DNA of 64,000 nucleotides from Alkalibacterium thalassium. Lineage in GTDB: Bacteria; Bacillota; Bacilli; Lactobacillales; Carnobacteriaceae_A. This document shows, piece after piece, positions 55,401-64,000 of this stretch (positions are counted from its first letter, which is position 1; each line of letters begins with the position of its first letter). A program made the position numbers and the translations under genes. The notes under the pieces were generated by a model that had not been told where the DNA came from, searched no databases, and saw only the letters and a program-made list of their open reading frames with translations. Location: NCBI RefSeq assembly GCF_900101165.1, contig NZ_FNFK01000005.1:23632-87631 (forward strand), in the 5' to 3' direction.

Positions 55401-56360
55401 ATGTGGAAGACGATTTTTAGACGAATACTTTTAATGATTCCTCAAATGATTATTTTAAGTATCCTGATTTTTATTATTGCTGATTTCATGCCTGGAGACC
55501 CATTCCGAGGACTGGTCGATCCTAACTTGGACCCAGCTCAACTTGAGGCGCAGCGTGAAGCGTTTGGATTGAACGATCCTCTGCCTGTCAGATATGTCAG
55601 ATGGGTTGGAGATGCTCTCCAAGGTGATTTCGGACGAAGTTTCAACTATCAGCAGCCAGTGGTGGCTGTAATAGGTGGAAGACTAGGAAATACTGTAAGG
55701 CTGTCCTTGTTATCAGTTATTCTGACGTATCTTATCGGTCTGCCTTTGGGAATACTGGCTGGAAGATATAATGAGTCTGTACTGGATAAAACAGTGCTGG
55801 TCTATAACTTTGTCAGTTTCGCCGTTCCGATATTCGTATTGGCCCTGCTGATGGTCTGGATATTCGGGTACAACCTTAACTGGTTCCCATCCAGAGGGTC
55901 GGTCAGCATCAATGCTAGTACCCCTTGGGAAGTTTGGACAAGTCGATTATATCACTTGATACTTCCGTCTATAACAACCGCAATCTTAGGTACCACGTCT
56001 ATTATTCAGTATCTAAGAAGTGAAATAATTGATGCCAAAGTATCAGACTATGTGAAGACAGCACGATCTAAAGGTGTCCCGATTTCCAAAGTCTATACTA
56101 AACACATCTTCAGAAATGCGTCACTTCCAATCGCCTCAGGATTTGGATTTACAATTGTAGGTCTATTTACCGGATCAATCTTTATCGAACAGATCTTTAA
56201 TTACCGCGGTATGGGATATTTATTCCTCCAGTCAATCAACACGCGAGATTACAGTGTCATCTTTGTCCTTGTGTTGTTCTACGGATTCTTAGGATTGATA
56301 GGGACATTACTTTCAGATTTGATCTTGATGGCTGTAGATCCACGTATTAGAATTGATTAG
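55401..56360 (+). CDS. oppB: Oligopeptide ABC transporter permease OppB
   Basis: 319 residues with six membrane helices. N-terminal helix MIPQMIILSILIFIIADFMPGDP is typical of OppB. The EAA loop for contact with the ATPases is YVKTARSKGVPISKVYTKHIFRNA. ATG 55401 follows AGGAGGGG. Confidence 0.95.
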   Translation: MWKTIFRRILLMIPQMIILSILIFIIADFMPGDPFRGLVDPNLDPAQLEAQREAFGLNDPLPVRYVRWVGDALQGDFGRSFNYQQPVVAVIGGRLGNTVRLSLLSVILTYLIGLPLGILAGRYNESVLDKTVLVYNFVSFAVPIFVLALLMVWIFGYNLNWFPSRGSVSINASTPWEVWTSRLYHLILPSITTAILGTTSIIQYLRSEIIDAKVSDYVKTARSKGVPISKVYTKHIFRNASLPIASGFGFTIVGLFTGSIFIEQIFNYRGMGYLFLQSINTRDYSVIFVLVLFYGFLGLIGTLLSDLILMAVDPRIRID

Positions 56361-56394
56361 ATTATTTTCAACTGGAAAGGAATGAATAAATCTT

Positions 56395-57342
56395 ATGGCT
56401 ACAAACCAAGACGCGGAAGCAGCAGTCCTGTCGGATGATATGGCCGCTTCTTCCCCACCAATGGGGATTAAAGTAATTGTTCGCGAATTTATGAGAGATA
56501 AGCTGGCCCTGGCTTCTCTAATATTGCTGGTTGGACTTCTGGTCACCGTATTCATCTGGTCTTTCCTTATTGATCAGGACCAGGTTACCAACGTCAGCTT
56601 GTGGGATTCGTACTTGAGACCTATGTCTTTCAGTGAAGATCCGGCTAGAGAAGGCATGCGCTTTATACTCGGAACAGATTCAGCGGGAAGAGATATTTTT
56701 GGTCTTCTTCTAATAGGAGCAAGAAATTCACTGCTTCTCGGATGGTCAGTGACTGTTGTTACTAGTATTATCGGTATTGTTATCGGAATTCTTGCTGCAT
56801 ACTATGCTGGACTTATCGATAACATCATCATGCGGATCATAGACTTCATCATGATTTTGCCTCAGCTAATGATCATTATCATCTTTATTACGATTGTTCC
56901 GACTTATAATGTATTTACATTTGCATTGATACTTATAGTTTTCAACTGGCATGGCCAGGCAAGGTTTATCAGGGGACGTGCACTGACAGTCGGACGATTG
57001 GATTTTATCAGTGCATCGAAGACAATGGGAACTCCGTCACTCGTGATCATGCTTCGTGAAATGATGCCTAACATCAGTTCACTGATCATCGTCAACCTGA
57101 CACTGAACTTTGCAGGAAGTATCGGCTTAGAAACAGGGTTATCTTACTTAGGTTTCGGGCTTCCGCCTGGAACACCAAGTTTAGGAACCTTAGTTGCCTA
57201 TGCCACCAATCCAGATATTCTGGAGAATAGAGCTTGGGTTTGGTTACCGGCTTCAACACTCATCCTAGTGTTGGTGCTGTGTATAAACTACGTCGGTCGT
57301 GCGCTCCAACGTGCTGCAGACGCTAAACAAAGATTAGGATAA
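56395..57342 (+). CDS. oppC: Oligopeptide ABC transporter permease OppC
   Basis: 315 residues with six membrane helices. The N-terminal DKLALASLILLVGLLV helix, the LGTDSAGRDIFG motif and the EAA loop FISASKTMGTPSLVIMLREMMPN identify OppC. ATG 56395 follows GGAAAGGAA. It starts 34 bases after oppB. Confidence 0.95.
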   Translation: MATNQDAEAAVLSDDMAASSPPMGIKVIVREFMRDKLALASLILLVGLLVTVFIWSFLIDQDQVTNVSLWDSYLRPMSFSEDPAREGMRFILGTDSAGRDIFGLLLIGARNSLLLGWSVTVVTSIIGIVIGILAAYYAGLIDNIIMRIIDFIMILPQLMIIIIFITIVPTYNVFTFALILIVFNWHGQARFIRGRALTVGRLDFISASKTMGTPSLVIMLREMMPNISSLIIVNLTLNFAGSIGLETGLSYLGFGLPPGTPSLGTLVAYATNPDILENRAWVWLPASTLILVLVLCINYVGRALQRAADAKQRLG

Positions 57343-57360
57343 GAGAAGGGGAGAAAAAAT

Positions 57361-59226
57361 ATGTCAAACAAGAAAAGATATAGCATGCTTGCAAGTACTG
57401 CTGCTGTAGCATTCATCTTGGCTGCCTGCGGTAACGGCGTAGATGAGAACGGCGCTACTGAGGAAGAAGTAGAAGACGATGCCAACGGTGAAACTGCTAA
57501 TGAAGGTCCTGCACCGATTGAATTCGAGACGAGAGTCGAGAATGAAGGGGAAGCAATCGAAGGCGGAACATTAAACGTTGGATTTGTAACTGATTCACCA
57601 TTCACTGGTATTTTCAGCTATGAGCTTTACACAGGTGCCCCGGATGCAACCGTCATGCAGTATACAATGGGTACACTTGTCGGAACAGACGAGAACTACC
57701 GGTTTGATGATTCTGGAGCAGCTACTGTTGATGTTGACCAGGATACTAACTTAGTAACGATTACTTTACGTGATGATGTTTACTGGCACGATGGCGAACA
57801 AGTAACTGCCGGAGACATTGCCTTTGCACATGAAATCATTGGTCACCCGGACTACACAGGCGTTCGTTACAGTTCTGACATGCAGAGCATCGTTGGTATG
57901 GAAGCATACAAAAATGGTGAAGCTGACAGCATTGAAGGGATCACTGTTGTAGATGACCAGACTCTTGAAATTCAATACGAATCTGTAGGGGTACAGATGC
58001 TTCAAGCCGGTGGTGGAATCTGGACTAATCCAGCACCTCGTCACTATCTGGAACATATTCCAGTGGCTGAACTTGAATCTGCACCAGAAATCCGTGAAAA
58101 CCCAATTGGATTTGGTCCGTTCAAGGTCGAGAACATCGTTCCAGGTGAATCAGTATCGTATACTCGTTTTGACGATTACTGGCGAGGAACTCCAAACATT
58201 GAAAGAATCGAACTTGAAACAGTTCCAACTTCAACTGCTGTAGCAGCTATGCAAAATCACCAGTTTGATTTGTTCCTGAGCATGCCTACAGACCAGTTTG
58301 AGAACTTTAAAGATATCCCAGGCTATACTATACTAGGTCGTCAGGAAAATGCCTACACTTATATCGGATTTAAACTAGGTGAATGGCAGGAAGCACAAGA
58401 AGATGATGAAGGCAACGTAATAGAGCCTGCTCAAAACGTTCCGGATCCAGATGCTAAAATGGCCGATGTCAACTTGAGACAGGCGATGGCATATGCGATC
58501 GATAACGATGCTGTTGGTGCCCGTTTCTACCAGGGACTACGCAGCCGTGCAACATCTCCGATCATCCCTAACTTTGCTGACTACTACAATGATGATCTTG
58601 AAGGCTATCCTTATAATCCAGATCGTGCTAACGAGCTGCTTGATGAAGCAGGATATGAAGATATAGATGGCGATGGATTCCGTGAAACTCCAGATGGAGA
58701 AGAACTGGTGATCAACTTTGCATCAATGGCTGGTGGAGAAGTGGCAGAACCAATTGCCGAGTACTACATGCAGTCTTGGAGAAACATCGGATTGAACGTT
58801 CAACTACTTGACGGACGTCTACATGAGTTCAACTCATTCTACGACCGTGTTGAAGCCGACGATCCAAACATCGATATCTTCCAAGCTGCTTGGGGAACTG
58901 GAACAGATCCTACTCCAGACGGACTTTACGGCCGTTATGCACCGTTCAACTACACACGTTGGGCTACTGAAGAAAATGACGCCTTCATGGAAGATATGCT
59001 CAGCGAGCAGGGCTTCGATAGAGAATGGCGTGCAGAAGTATTCAGAGAATGGCAGGAGTACTTCATGGAAGAGTTACCAATCATCCCGACTCTATTCCGT
59101 AATGAAGTCTTCCCAGTCAACAACCGTGTTGGTGCTTACGACATTACTGTAGGAGAAGATCCAGACACACCAGGTGTTGGAATCCACACTTGGTACCTGA
59201 TCGACGAAGATCGTGCAACAGAATAA
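57361..59226 (+). CDS. oppA: Oligopeptide-binding lipoprotein OppA
   Basis: Extracellular peptide receptor, 621 residues. Signal peptide with lipobox Cys23 (LAAC), then an acidic linker (EEEVEDDANGE...) of about 45 residues before the SBP_bac_5 fold (GGTLNVGFVTDSPFTGIF, DVYWHDGEQVTAGDIAFAHE). ATG 57361 follows AAGGGGAG. It is the last gene of the operon and is closed by a strong terminator. The mature protein is strongly acidic, as in other halophilic or alkaliphilic extracellular proteins. Confidence 0.95.
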   Translation: MSNKKRYSMLASTAAVAFILAACGNGVDENGATEEEVEDDANGETANEGPAPIEFETRVENEGEAIEGGTLNVGFVTDSPFTGIFSYELYTGAPDATVMQYTMGTLVGTDENYRFDDSGAATVDVDQDTNLVTITLRDDVYWHDGEQVTAGDIAFAHEIIGHPDYTGVRYSSDMQSIVGMEAYKNGEADSIEGITVVDDQTLEIQYESVGVQMLQAGGGIWTNPAPRHYLEHIPVAELESAPEIRENPIGFGPFKVENIVPGESVSYTRFDDYWRGTPNIERIELETVPTSTAVAAMQNHQFDLFLSMPTDQFENFKDIPGYTILGRQENAYTYIGFKLGEWQEAQEDDEGNVIEPAQNVPDPDAKMADVNLRQAMAYAIDNDAVGARFYQGLRSRATSPIIPNFADYYNDDLEGYPYNPDRANELLDEAGYEDIDGDGFRETPDGEELVINFASMAGGEVAEPIAEYYMQSWRNIGLNVQLLDGRLHEFNSFYDRVEADDPNIDIFQAAWGTGTDPTPDGLYGRYAPFNYTRWATEENDAFMEDMLSEQGFDREWRAEVFREWQEYFMEELPIIPTLFRNEVFPVNNRVGAYDITVGEDPDTPGVGIHTWYLIDEDRATE

Positions 59227-59270
59227 TTAAAATCACTGATAGACTATCTAGTATCGCTCAAAAATCGCTC

Positions 59271-59311
59271 AATCACCTGAAAAGACATTGATCTTTTCAG
59301 GTGATTTTTTT
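59271..59311 (+). terminator. Terminator of the opp operon
   Basis: AATCACCTGAAAAGA (59271-59285) pairs with TCTTTTCAGGTGATT (59292-59306), followed by T. A 15-bp perfect stem. Confidence 0.9.
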
Positions 59312-59322
59312 AGTTTAAATAA

Positions 59323-59351
59323 TTGTAGTTATTTATAAAATGATGTATGAT
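59323..59351 (+). promoter_or_regulatory. Promoter of the HrtBA-like/crtN group
   Basis: TTGTAG (59323-59328), 17 bases, TATGAT (59346-59351). Confidence 0.6.
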
Positions 59352-59422
59352 AGTAGTTAATCGGTGTAAGTTTATTCACAATTTACTTCGAATTCAAATT
59401 AATATTTTTAGGAGTAATGCAT

Positions 59423-60520
59423 ATGTTTTTAGCATGGAAAGAAATAAAGTATTCTAAAACCAGGTTTGCTCTAATTATCGGAGTGGTTGTTCTCGTGTCA
59501 TATCTTGTTTTTTTTCTGACTGGCTTGGCTTACGGTCTAGCACAGGAAAATAGAACCAGCATTGATAAGTGGGAGGCGACTGGAATCGTTCTTGCAGATG
59601 AATCAAACCTTAATATCAACATGTCGATGTTTCCAAAAGAACTGGTCGATGAGGTCGATGCTTCGGAGACTGCTTCTCTGGGTGTAACCTCAAGTGTAGT
59701 TCAGCTAGTTGAAGATTCGGAAGATGACGATGATTCGAAGGTCAATGTCACGTTTTTTGGAGTTAATGAAGATGAATTCATCTTTCCTGAGATTCTGGAA
59801 GGGGAATCTCTTCAGAATGACAATGAAGTGATAGCGGATATCAGTTTGAAAGAAGAAGAAGGATATGAACTGAATGATGAACTGTCGCTTGCGGGTATCG
59901 ATACAACCGTAACAATCGTCGGGTTCACGGATAATGCAAAATTTAATGTCGCTCCAGTATTATACACAGATCAGTCAACCTATCAGCATATCAGAGCAAG
60001 TGGATTCGGCGAAAGAGACGATGAGATCATTAGTGCTGTTGTAGTTCAGACGGATAGTGGTGAACTGGAAGGAGTGGATCTGGGGACTGATGACCTGGAA
60101 ATATTTGAAATCGACGAGTTTATCAGTAACTTACCCGGATATAATGCACAGGTACTCACTTTCGGATTCATGATCGGTTTCCTGGTGCTTATTGCGGCTA
60201 TGATCGTAGGTATATTCATCTATGTCCTTACACTTCAGAAAACTTCAATCTTAGGCGTTATGAAAGCACAAGGGATTTCGTCCGGATATATAGGAAAATC
60301 AGTAGTTGGACAGACACTGCTGCTGACCCTCTTCGGAGTGCTGACTGGTCTTGGGCTGACTTTAATCACAGGTCTTCTTCTGCCAAATGAAGTTCCCTAT
60401 ATGAATAATATTCTGTTTTTTGCTGGTATAACAACTTTATTAATTGTTGTAGCTTTAATGGGGGCATTTTTCTCAGTGAGAACGGTAGTAAAAATCGACC
60501 CTATTGAAGCTATAAGTTAG
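59423..60520 (+). CDS. FtsX-like ABC transporter permease (HrtB-like)
   Basis: 365 residues: one N-terminal membrane helix (about 14-36), a large extracellular domain (about 40-235) and three C-terminal helices, the MacB/FtsX layout. The start MFLAWKEIKYSKTRFALI resembles HrtB, the permease of haem-efflux pumps in Gram-positives. The ATPase gene follows at once. ATG 59423 is preferred over the in-frame ATG 59417, because AGGAG ends eight bases before it. Haem export is inferred from similarity; no haem sensor gene (HrtR, HssRS) is adjacent. Confidence 0.82.
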   Translation: MFLAWKEIKYSKTRFALIIGVVVLVSYLVFFLTGLAYGLAQENRTSIDKWEATGIVLADESNLNINMSMFPKELVDEVDASETASLGVTSSVVQLVEDSEDDDDSKVNVTFFGVNEDEFIFPEILEGESLQNDNEVIADISLKEEEGYELNDELSLAGIDTTVTIVGFTDNAKFNVAPVLYTDQSTYQHIRASGFGERDDEIISAVVVQTDSGELEGVDLGTDDLEIFEIDEFISNLPGYNAQVLTFGFMIGFLVLIAAMIVGIFIYVLTLQKTSILGVMKAQGISSGYIGKSVVGQTLLLTLFGVLTGLGLTLITGLLLPNEVPYMNNILFFAGITTLLIVVALMGAFFSVRTVVKIDPIEAIS

Positions 60521-60529
60521 GAGATCATT

Positions 60530-61198
60530 ATGAAACTTATTGAATTGAAACAAGTCACAAAAACATTTAATGATGGACGAAAAAAAATAGAAGCATTAAA
60601 ACAAACAAACTTTTCAGTTGAAGAAGGTGAATTTGTGGCCGTTATTGGCCCGAGTGGCTCTGGAAAAAGTACATTTCTGACTATAATTGGTGGTCTGCAG
60701 ACCCCTACTGAAGGTCAAGTTTATATCAACGAAGAAAAGTTCAGTGAGCTTGAAGAAAAGAAACGTGCTAAAAAAAGATTTGATGAAATAGGATTTATTC
60801 TACAGGCATCAAATCTGATTCCTTTTCTGACAGTTAAAGATCAGCTTCGTCTGGTCAACAAGATCAATCGTTCCAATTTTGATAAAAATAATGCGAAAGC
60901 ATTGCTGGACGAGCTGAAAATCAACGAGTTAAGTGATAAATTCCCAAGCGATCTTTCAGGCGGTGAAAGACAGCGTGCGGCGATTGCCCGTGCATTGTAT
61001 CATGATCCGTCCGTTATTCTCGCAGATGAACCGACGGCCAGTCTCGATACAGACCGAGCTTTTGAAGTGGTTGAAATATTAGGAAGAGAAACGAAGAAAA
61101 AGAAAAAAGCAACCATCATGGTTACTCATGACGAAAGACTGACGGATTACTGCGATACAGTATATGTAATGAAAGATGGCGTTTTGAGCAAAAAATAA
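60530..61198 (+). CDS. ABC transporter ATPase (HrtA-like)
   Basis: 222 residues of the MacB/LolD-type ATPase. Walker A GPSGSGKST near residue 39, Q-loop ILQASNL, signature LSGGERQR near 142, Walker B VILADEPT and the switch His in VTHDERL. ATG 60530 follows AGGAGAT, nine bases after the permease stop. It works with the preceding permease. Confidence 0.9.
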   Translation: MKLIELKQVTKTFNDGRKKIEALKQTNFSVEEGEFVAVIGPSGSGKSTFLTIIGGLQTPTEGQVYINEEKFSELEEKKRAKKRFDEIGFILQASNLIPFLTVKDQLRLVNKINRSNFDKNNAKALLDELKINELSDKFPSDLSGGERQRAAIARALYHDPSVILADEPTASLDTDRAFEVVEILGRETKKKKKATIMVTHDERLTDYCDTVYVMKDGVLSKK

Positions 61199-61218
61199 AA
61201 GAGGAAAGTTGGATAGGC

Positions 61219-62709
61219 ATGTCAAAAACAGTTAGTGTCATAGGTGCCGGAGTAGCAGGTTTAGCTAGTGCAATCCGCCTGCAGCATGCAGGTTACGATG
61301 TAACGATATATGAAAAATCCAAAATGGCTGGGGGGAAGATGCATCAGCTTAAAAAAGATGGCTTCACATTTGATGTAGGACCTAGTATTGTGATGATGCC
61401 CGAACTTTATAGAGAAGTATTTGAGCTGGCAGGACGGAATCCGGATGATTATATCCCGATGCAGCGGCTTGATCCCATGTATTCAGCCTTCTTTGAAGAT
61501 GAGAAGATAGATGTCTCGTCAGATCTTGTGAAACTTGTTGAGCACCTTGAGGGGATTGGGGAAGAAGATGTAATAGGATTTCTTGGTTATTTGAAAGATA
61601 TTTATGAAAGGTTTACGATTGCGAAGGAGTATTTTATTCAAAGACCATTTAGAAAGCCCTCTGACTTCTATAACCCATTCATGATCAAGCAGGCAATGAA
61701 GCTCAAGACGTTTGACAGTGCAAATCATTCAATAGGGAAGTTCGTCAAAGATAAGCGCCTGCAGCAGATTCTAAGTTTTCAGACTCTGTATATAGGGATA
61801 TCTCCTATGAACGGTCCATCTCTTTACACAATTATTCCTATGATCGAGTACTTATACGGCATCTGGTTCATAAAAGGTGGCATGTATACGATGGCCAGTT
61901 CAATGGAAAAACTGTTTCTGGAACTTGGCGGTCAGGTAAAATATGGAGCAGAAGTTGATGAAATTGTCATTGAAAATAAGCAGGCTACAGGAATAAAGCT
62001 GAATGGAGAAAAAATCCTTTCCGACTATGTCATGTGCAATGCCGATTTTCCATACGCTATGAAGAACCTTGTAAAAGATACGAAAGCTAAAGGGAAATAC
62101 ACAGACAAAAAAATCGACAGTATGAAATATTCCTGCTCATGTTTCGTCATGTATCTGGGGATGGACAAGAAGTACGATAAAGTGGATAATATCCATAATT
62201 TTGTATTTTCAAAGGATCTGGATGAAAATCTGGAGGATATTTTTGAAGGGAAGTTGCTTGATCAGGCTTCTTTCTATGTCTACATTGCATCCAAACTGGA
62301 TGAAGATCTGGCTCCTGAAGGAAAGGATGGACTCTATGTTCTGGTGCCTGTTTCCGATCTCTCTACAGCCAAGTATGAGTGGACAAATAATACAATTGCC
62401 CATTATAGAAACCAGGTAATCAATAAACTTAAGACGATTGAAGGCTTTGAAACAATAGAAGCTGATATTATTTCTGAAAGCTATACCACACCCAAAGATT
62501 TTGAGTCCAAGTTTAATGCTTATAACGGAGCGACCTTTGGCCTGAGACCTACTTTAACTCAAAGCAATCATTTCAGACCTCAGGCTAAGTCAAAAACAGT
62601 CGAGAACCTGTATTTTACTGGGAGCAGCACTCATCCAGGAGCCGGAGTTCCAATCGTTTTGACATCTGCAAAAATAGCAACGGAAGAACTTATTTTAGAC
62701 GACAAATAA
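61219..62709 (+). CDS. crtN: Dehydrosqualene (diapophytoene) desaturase CrtN
   Basis: FAD-dependent carotenoid desaturase, 496 residues. The dinucleotide-binding motif is VIGAGVAGLASA near residue 6, followed by GGKMHQLKKDGFTFDVGPSIVMMPELY, very like staphylococcal CrtN. Further matches are SFQTLYIGISPMNGPSLYTIIPMIEY and, at the end, GSSTHPGAGVPIVLTSAKIA. It would make the yellow C30 carotenoid chromophore. The synthase gene crtM, usually adjacent, is absent from the window. ATG 61219 follows GAGGAAAG. It lies 20 bases after the ABC ATPase gene and probably shares its transcript. Confidence 0.92.
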   Translation: MSKTVSVIGAGVAGLASAIRLQHAGYDVTIYEKSKMAGGKMHQLKKDGFTFDVGPSIVMMPELYREVFELAGRNPDDYIPMQRLDPMYSAFFEDEKIDVSSDLVKLVEHLEGIGEEDVIGFLGYLKDIYERFTIAKEYFIQRPFRKPSDFYNPFMIKQAMKLKTFDSANHSIGKFVKDKRLQQILSFQTLYIGISPMNGPSLYTIIPMIEYLYGIWFIKGGMYTMASSMEKLFLELGGQVKYGAEVDEIVIENKQATGIKLNGEKILSDYVMCNADFPYAMKNLVKDTKAKGKYTDKKIDSMKYSCSCFVMYLGMDKKYDKVDNIHNFVFSKDLDENLEDIFEGKLLDQASFYVYIASKLDEDLAPEGKDGLYVLVPVSDLSTAKYEWTNNTIAHYRNQVINKLKTIEGFETIEADIISESYTTPKDFESKFNAYNGATFGLRPTLTQSNHFRPQAKSKTVENLYFTGSSTHPGAGVPIVLTSAKIATEELILDDK

Positions 62710-62717
62710 ACGAAATA

Positions 62718-62758
62718 AAGACCCGTTGAATCTGATTTGAATAGATTCAGCGGGTCTT
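62718..62758 (-). terminator. Terminator between crtN and the HAD gene
   Basis: AAGACCCGTTGAATCT (62718-62733) pairs with AGATTCAGCGGGTCTT (62743-62758). The T-rich tail is clearer on the minus side, so it mainly serves the HAD gene but can stop crtN transcripts too. Confidence 0.75.
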
Positions 62759-62768
62759 AGATGTCTAT

Positions 62769-63581
62769 TTATATTGCAAAGTAAGATTCCAGATAACGCG
62801 CGACACCATCATCATGATTAGAAAAGGAAGTAATATCTCCGGCAATGGCTTTAAGCCTGTCAATACCGTTGGACATAACAACACCCAGTCCGGCGTACTG
62901 AATCATTTCATAGTCATTTTCCTGATCCCCAAAAGCAAGTATATCTTTGCGGTCGATATTGTAGTATGCAGCAATCCGTTCGAGGCCAAGTGCTTTCTGT
63001 ACACCGGCTGCCACTACTTCAAGACAAGGCGTATCGCCGCCCCACATTCTTACTTCAACAGCGTCTCTATACTGTTCGATAATCTTTTCTTCGATGTAAG
63101 GCTGGTACTGACGAGTAGAAGTAAATACACCGACAGAAGTAGGATCTTCAAGAAGCGTTTCAGAAGTCAGCTGTTTACTGACTTCAATGCCTTCAGGAAA
63201 GAAATCAGGATAAGGGATGTATTCACCTTCTATATAAATAGATTGTTGTGACTCAGCAGCAATCAGCTGGACTTCCGGATTCTCTCTCAGAGAGAGCATA
63301 GAGATGGCCAGGTCTTTACTCAATGTCTTATGATAGCTGTGAGACCAGTTTTGCTCAGAAGGGTTATGACACCAGGCACCATTAAAGTTTACGATGGGTG
63401 TTGTCATTTCAAGTTCTTTGTAATAATAATAGCTGTTGCGATAAGGCCGGCCGGTCACGATGGATACGATATGTCCATCCTTGCGCAATCGGTTCAGTAC
63501 ATCCTTAGTGCGTACACTCAGCATGGACTCATCGTTTAATGTCGTTCCGTCCAGATCGAGTGCAATCAGTTTTCTTTTCAT
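62769..63581 (-). CDS. Cof-type HAD family phosphatase
   Basis: 270 residues. HAD motif I LDLDGT near residue 8 with nucleophile Asp, motif II VTGRPY, and the C-terminal AFGDQENDYEMIQYAGLGVVM (motif IV). The large C2B cap (about 85-190) places it in the Cof/YidA group of sugar-phosphate phosphatases. The substrate is not known. ATG at 63581 with GAGGAGAGA upstream on its strand. Confidence 0.93.
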   Translation of the reverse strand: MKRKLIALDLDGTTLNDESMLSVRTKDVLNRLRKDGHIVSIVTGRPYRNSYYYYKELEMTTPIVNFNGAWCHNPSEQNWSHSYHKTLSKDLAISMLSLRENPEVQLIAAESQQSIYIEGEYIPYPDFFPEGIEVSKQLTSETLLEDPTSVGVFTSTRQYQPYIEEKIIEQYRDAVEVRMWGGDTPCLEVVAAGVQKALGLERIAAYYNIDRKDILAFGDQENDYEMIQYAGLGVVMSNGIDRLKAIAGDITSFSNHDDGVARYLESYFAI

Positions 63582-63755
63582 TACTATCTCTCCTCGTTGA
63601 CCGTTTAATCATCTTTATCCAGTATATCAAAGCTTTAATGAAAAGTATATTTGAATTGAAAAAGGGTATGTGTCAAGACTTTGGCGGAAACTTTTTTTTC
63701 TAGAGATGGTAACTCTTCAATTTTAATATTAAAATGGCTCATTCTGTGTGTTTCA
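63582..63755. other. AT-rich gap, possible edge of an acquired segment
   Basis: No gene is seen. It holds a perfect 16-base palindrome ATTTTAATATTAAAAT (63720-63735) and a stretch TGTGTCAAGACTTTGGCGG (63669-63687) followed by a T-run that resembles the end of some insertion sequences. A partner repeat cannot be sought inside the window. Confidence 0.3.
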
Positions 63756-64000
63756 TTACCCAAACATTTTCTTCAGTTGTCCCATTGGACTTGATGTGGA
63801 ACTATAATTAGCTATTTCTCCCATTTTAACGCCTATAGAAGGACGATTAATCTTTTTCAAAACAGCTCTAACAGCGCCTTTAAATTCAGGGACAATGGTT
63901 TGTTCAAATGCAGGTAGTTCGGCTCTTAAAGCTTCTAAAAGCGTTCCGTTTTTACGAGCTGAAATAATTGAAGCTAAGTTTCCAGCTCCTTTGGCTGAAA
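63756..64000 (-). CDS. Unrecognised protein, C-terminal end (partial)
   Basis: On the minus strand an open frame runs from the window edge to a TAA (63758-63756) and gives 80 residues with no start codon required. Visible text includes SAKGAGNLASIISARKNGT at the start of the fragment and ANYSSTSSPMGQLKKMF near its end. The fragment is basic and has no membrane segment. I do not recognise a family. Its base composition looks more AT-rich than the genes before it, which might indicate a transferred gene, but 80 residues are too few to be sure. No terminator with a T-run was seen after its stop. Confidence 0.6.
   Translation of the reverse strand, partial: SAKGAGNLASIISARKNGTLLEALRAELPAFEQTIVPEFKGAVRAVLKKINRPSIGVKMGEIANYSSTSSPMGQLKKMFG

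Noticed and set aside
1..64000. CRISPR arrays, tRNA or rRNA genes, prophage
   Set aside because: No regularly spaced repeats, no tRNA-like cloverleaf with TTCGA-type arm found by eye, no phage genes. An exhaustive tRNA or covariance scan could not be run.

Overview
The window is an ordinary chromosomal stretch of a low-to-moderate GC Gram-positive bacterium of the order Lactobacillales. The best guess is a halo/alkaliphilic Carnobacteriaceae relative such as Alkalibacterium or Marinilactibacillus; this is inference from gene content, not from a marker-gene search. The supporting evidence is two PyrR attenuators in a pyr operon, an Enterococcus-type V-ATPase whose proteolipid keeps all Na+ ligands, an oppDFBCA operon in the lactococcal order, an opuC osmoprotectant importer, a riboswitch-controlled ThiT, and a staphylococcal-type CrtN.

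Layout. 1-351: end of uvrB. 352-10250: pyrimidine operon pyrR-B-C-AA-AB-D-F-E with attenuators before pyrR and pyrB; pyrP and pyrK are absent. 10260-16735: RNA metabolism (rpsO, pnp, rnjB) with birA convergent to pnp, then TPP riboswitch-thiT. 16781-22280: cardiolipin synthase and opuCABCD. 22278-23718: a small YolD-like gene on the minus strand behind two LexA-type SOS boxes, then a DegV protein. 23776-32589: Na+ V-ATPase operon ntpFIKECGABD behind a leader with an attenuator-like fold. 32654-46107: patatin, then gmk-rpoZ, coaBC-priA-fmt-rsmB-prpC-prkC-rsgA-rpe-thiN. 46431-46805: a lone PilZ protein. 46944-53177: rpmB (minus), asp23-fakA, recG, plsX, acpP. 53399-59226: oppDFBCA. 59423-62709: HrtBA-like ABC exporter and crtN. 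62769-63581: HAD phosphatase (minus). 63756-64000: the end of an unrecognised minus-strand gene.

The genes combine nucleotide synthesis, RNA turnover, membrane lipid supply (fakA, plsX, acpP, cls), ion and osmotic balance (Na+ V-ATPase, OpuC) and the Stk/Stp signalling pair. Most of the window is core genome. No CRISPR array, rRNA, tRNA, prophage or complete insertion sequence was seen. The most unusual points are: the V-ATPase leader with two competing partners for one terminator arm; the SOS-controlled YolD-like gene with no polymerase beside it; the probable CTG start codon of prpC; the long leader hairpin before pnp; the thiT riboswitch terminator that contains the ribosome binding site; a class 1B-type pyrD without pyrK; and the unidentified truncated gene at the right edge.
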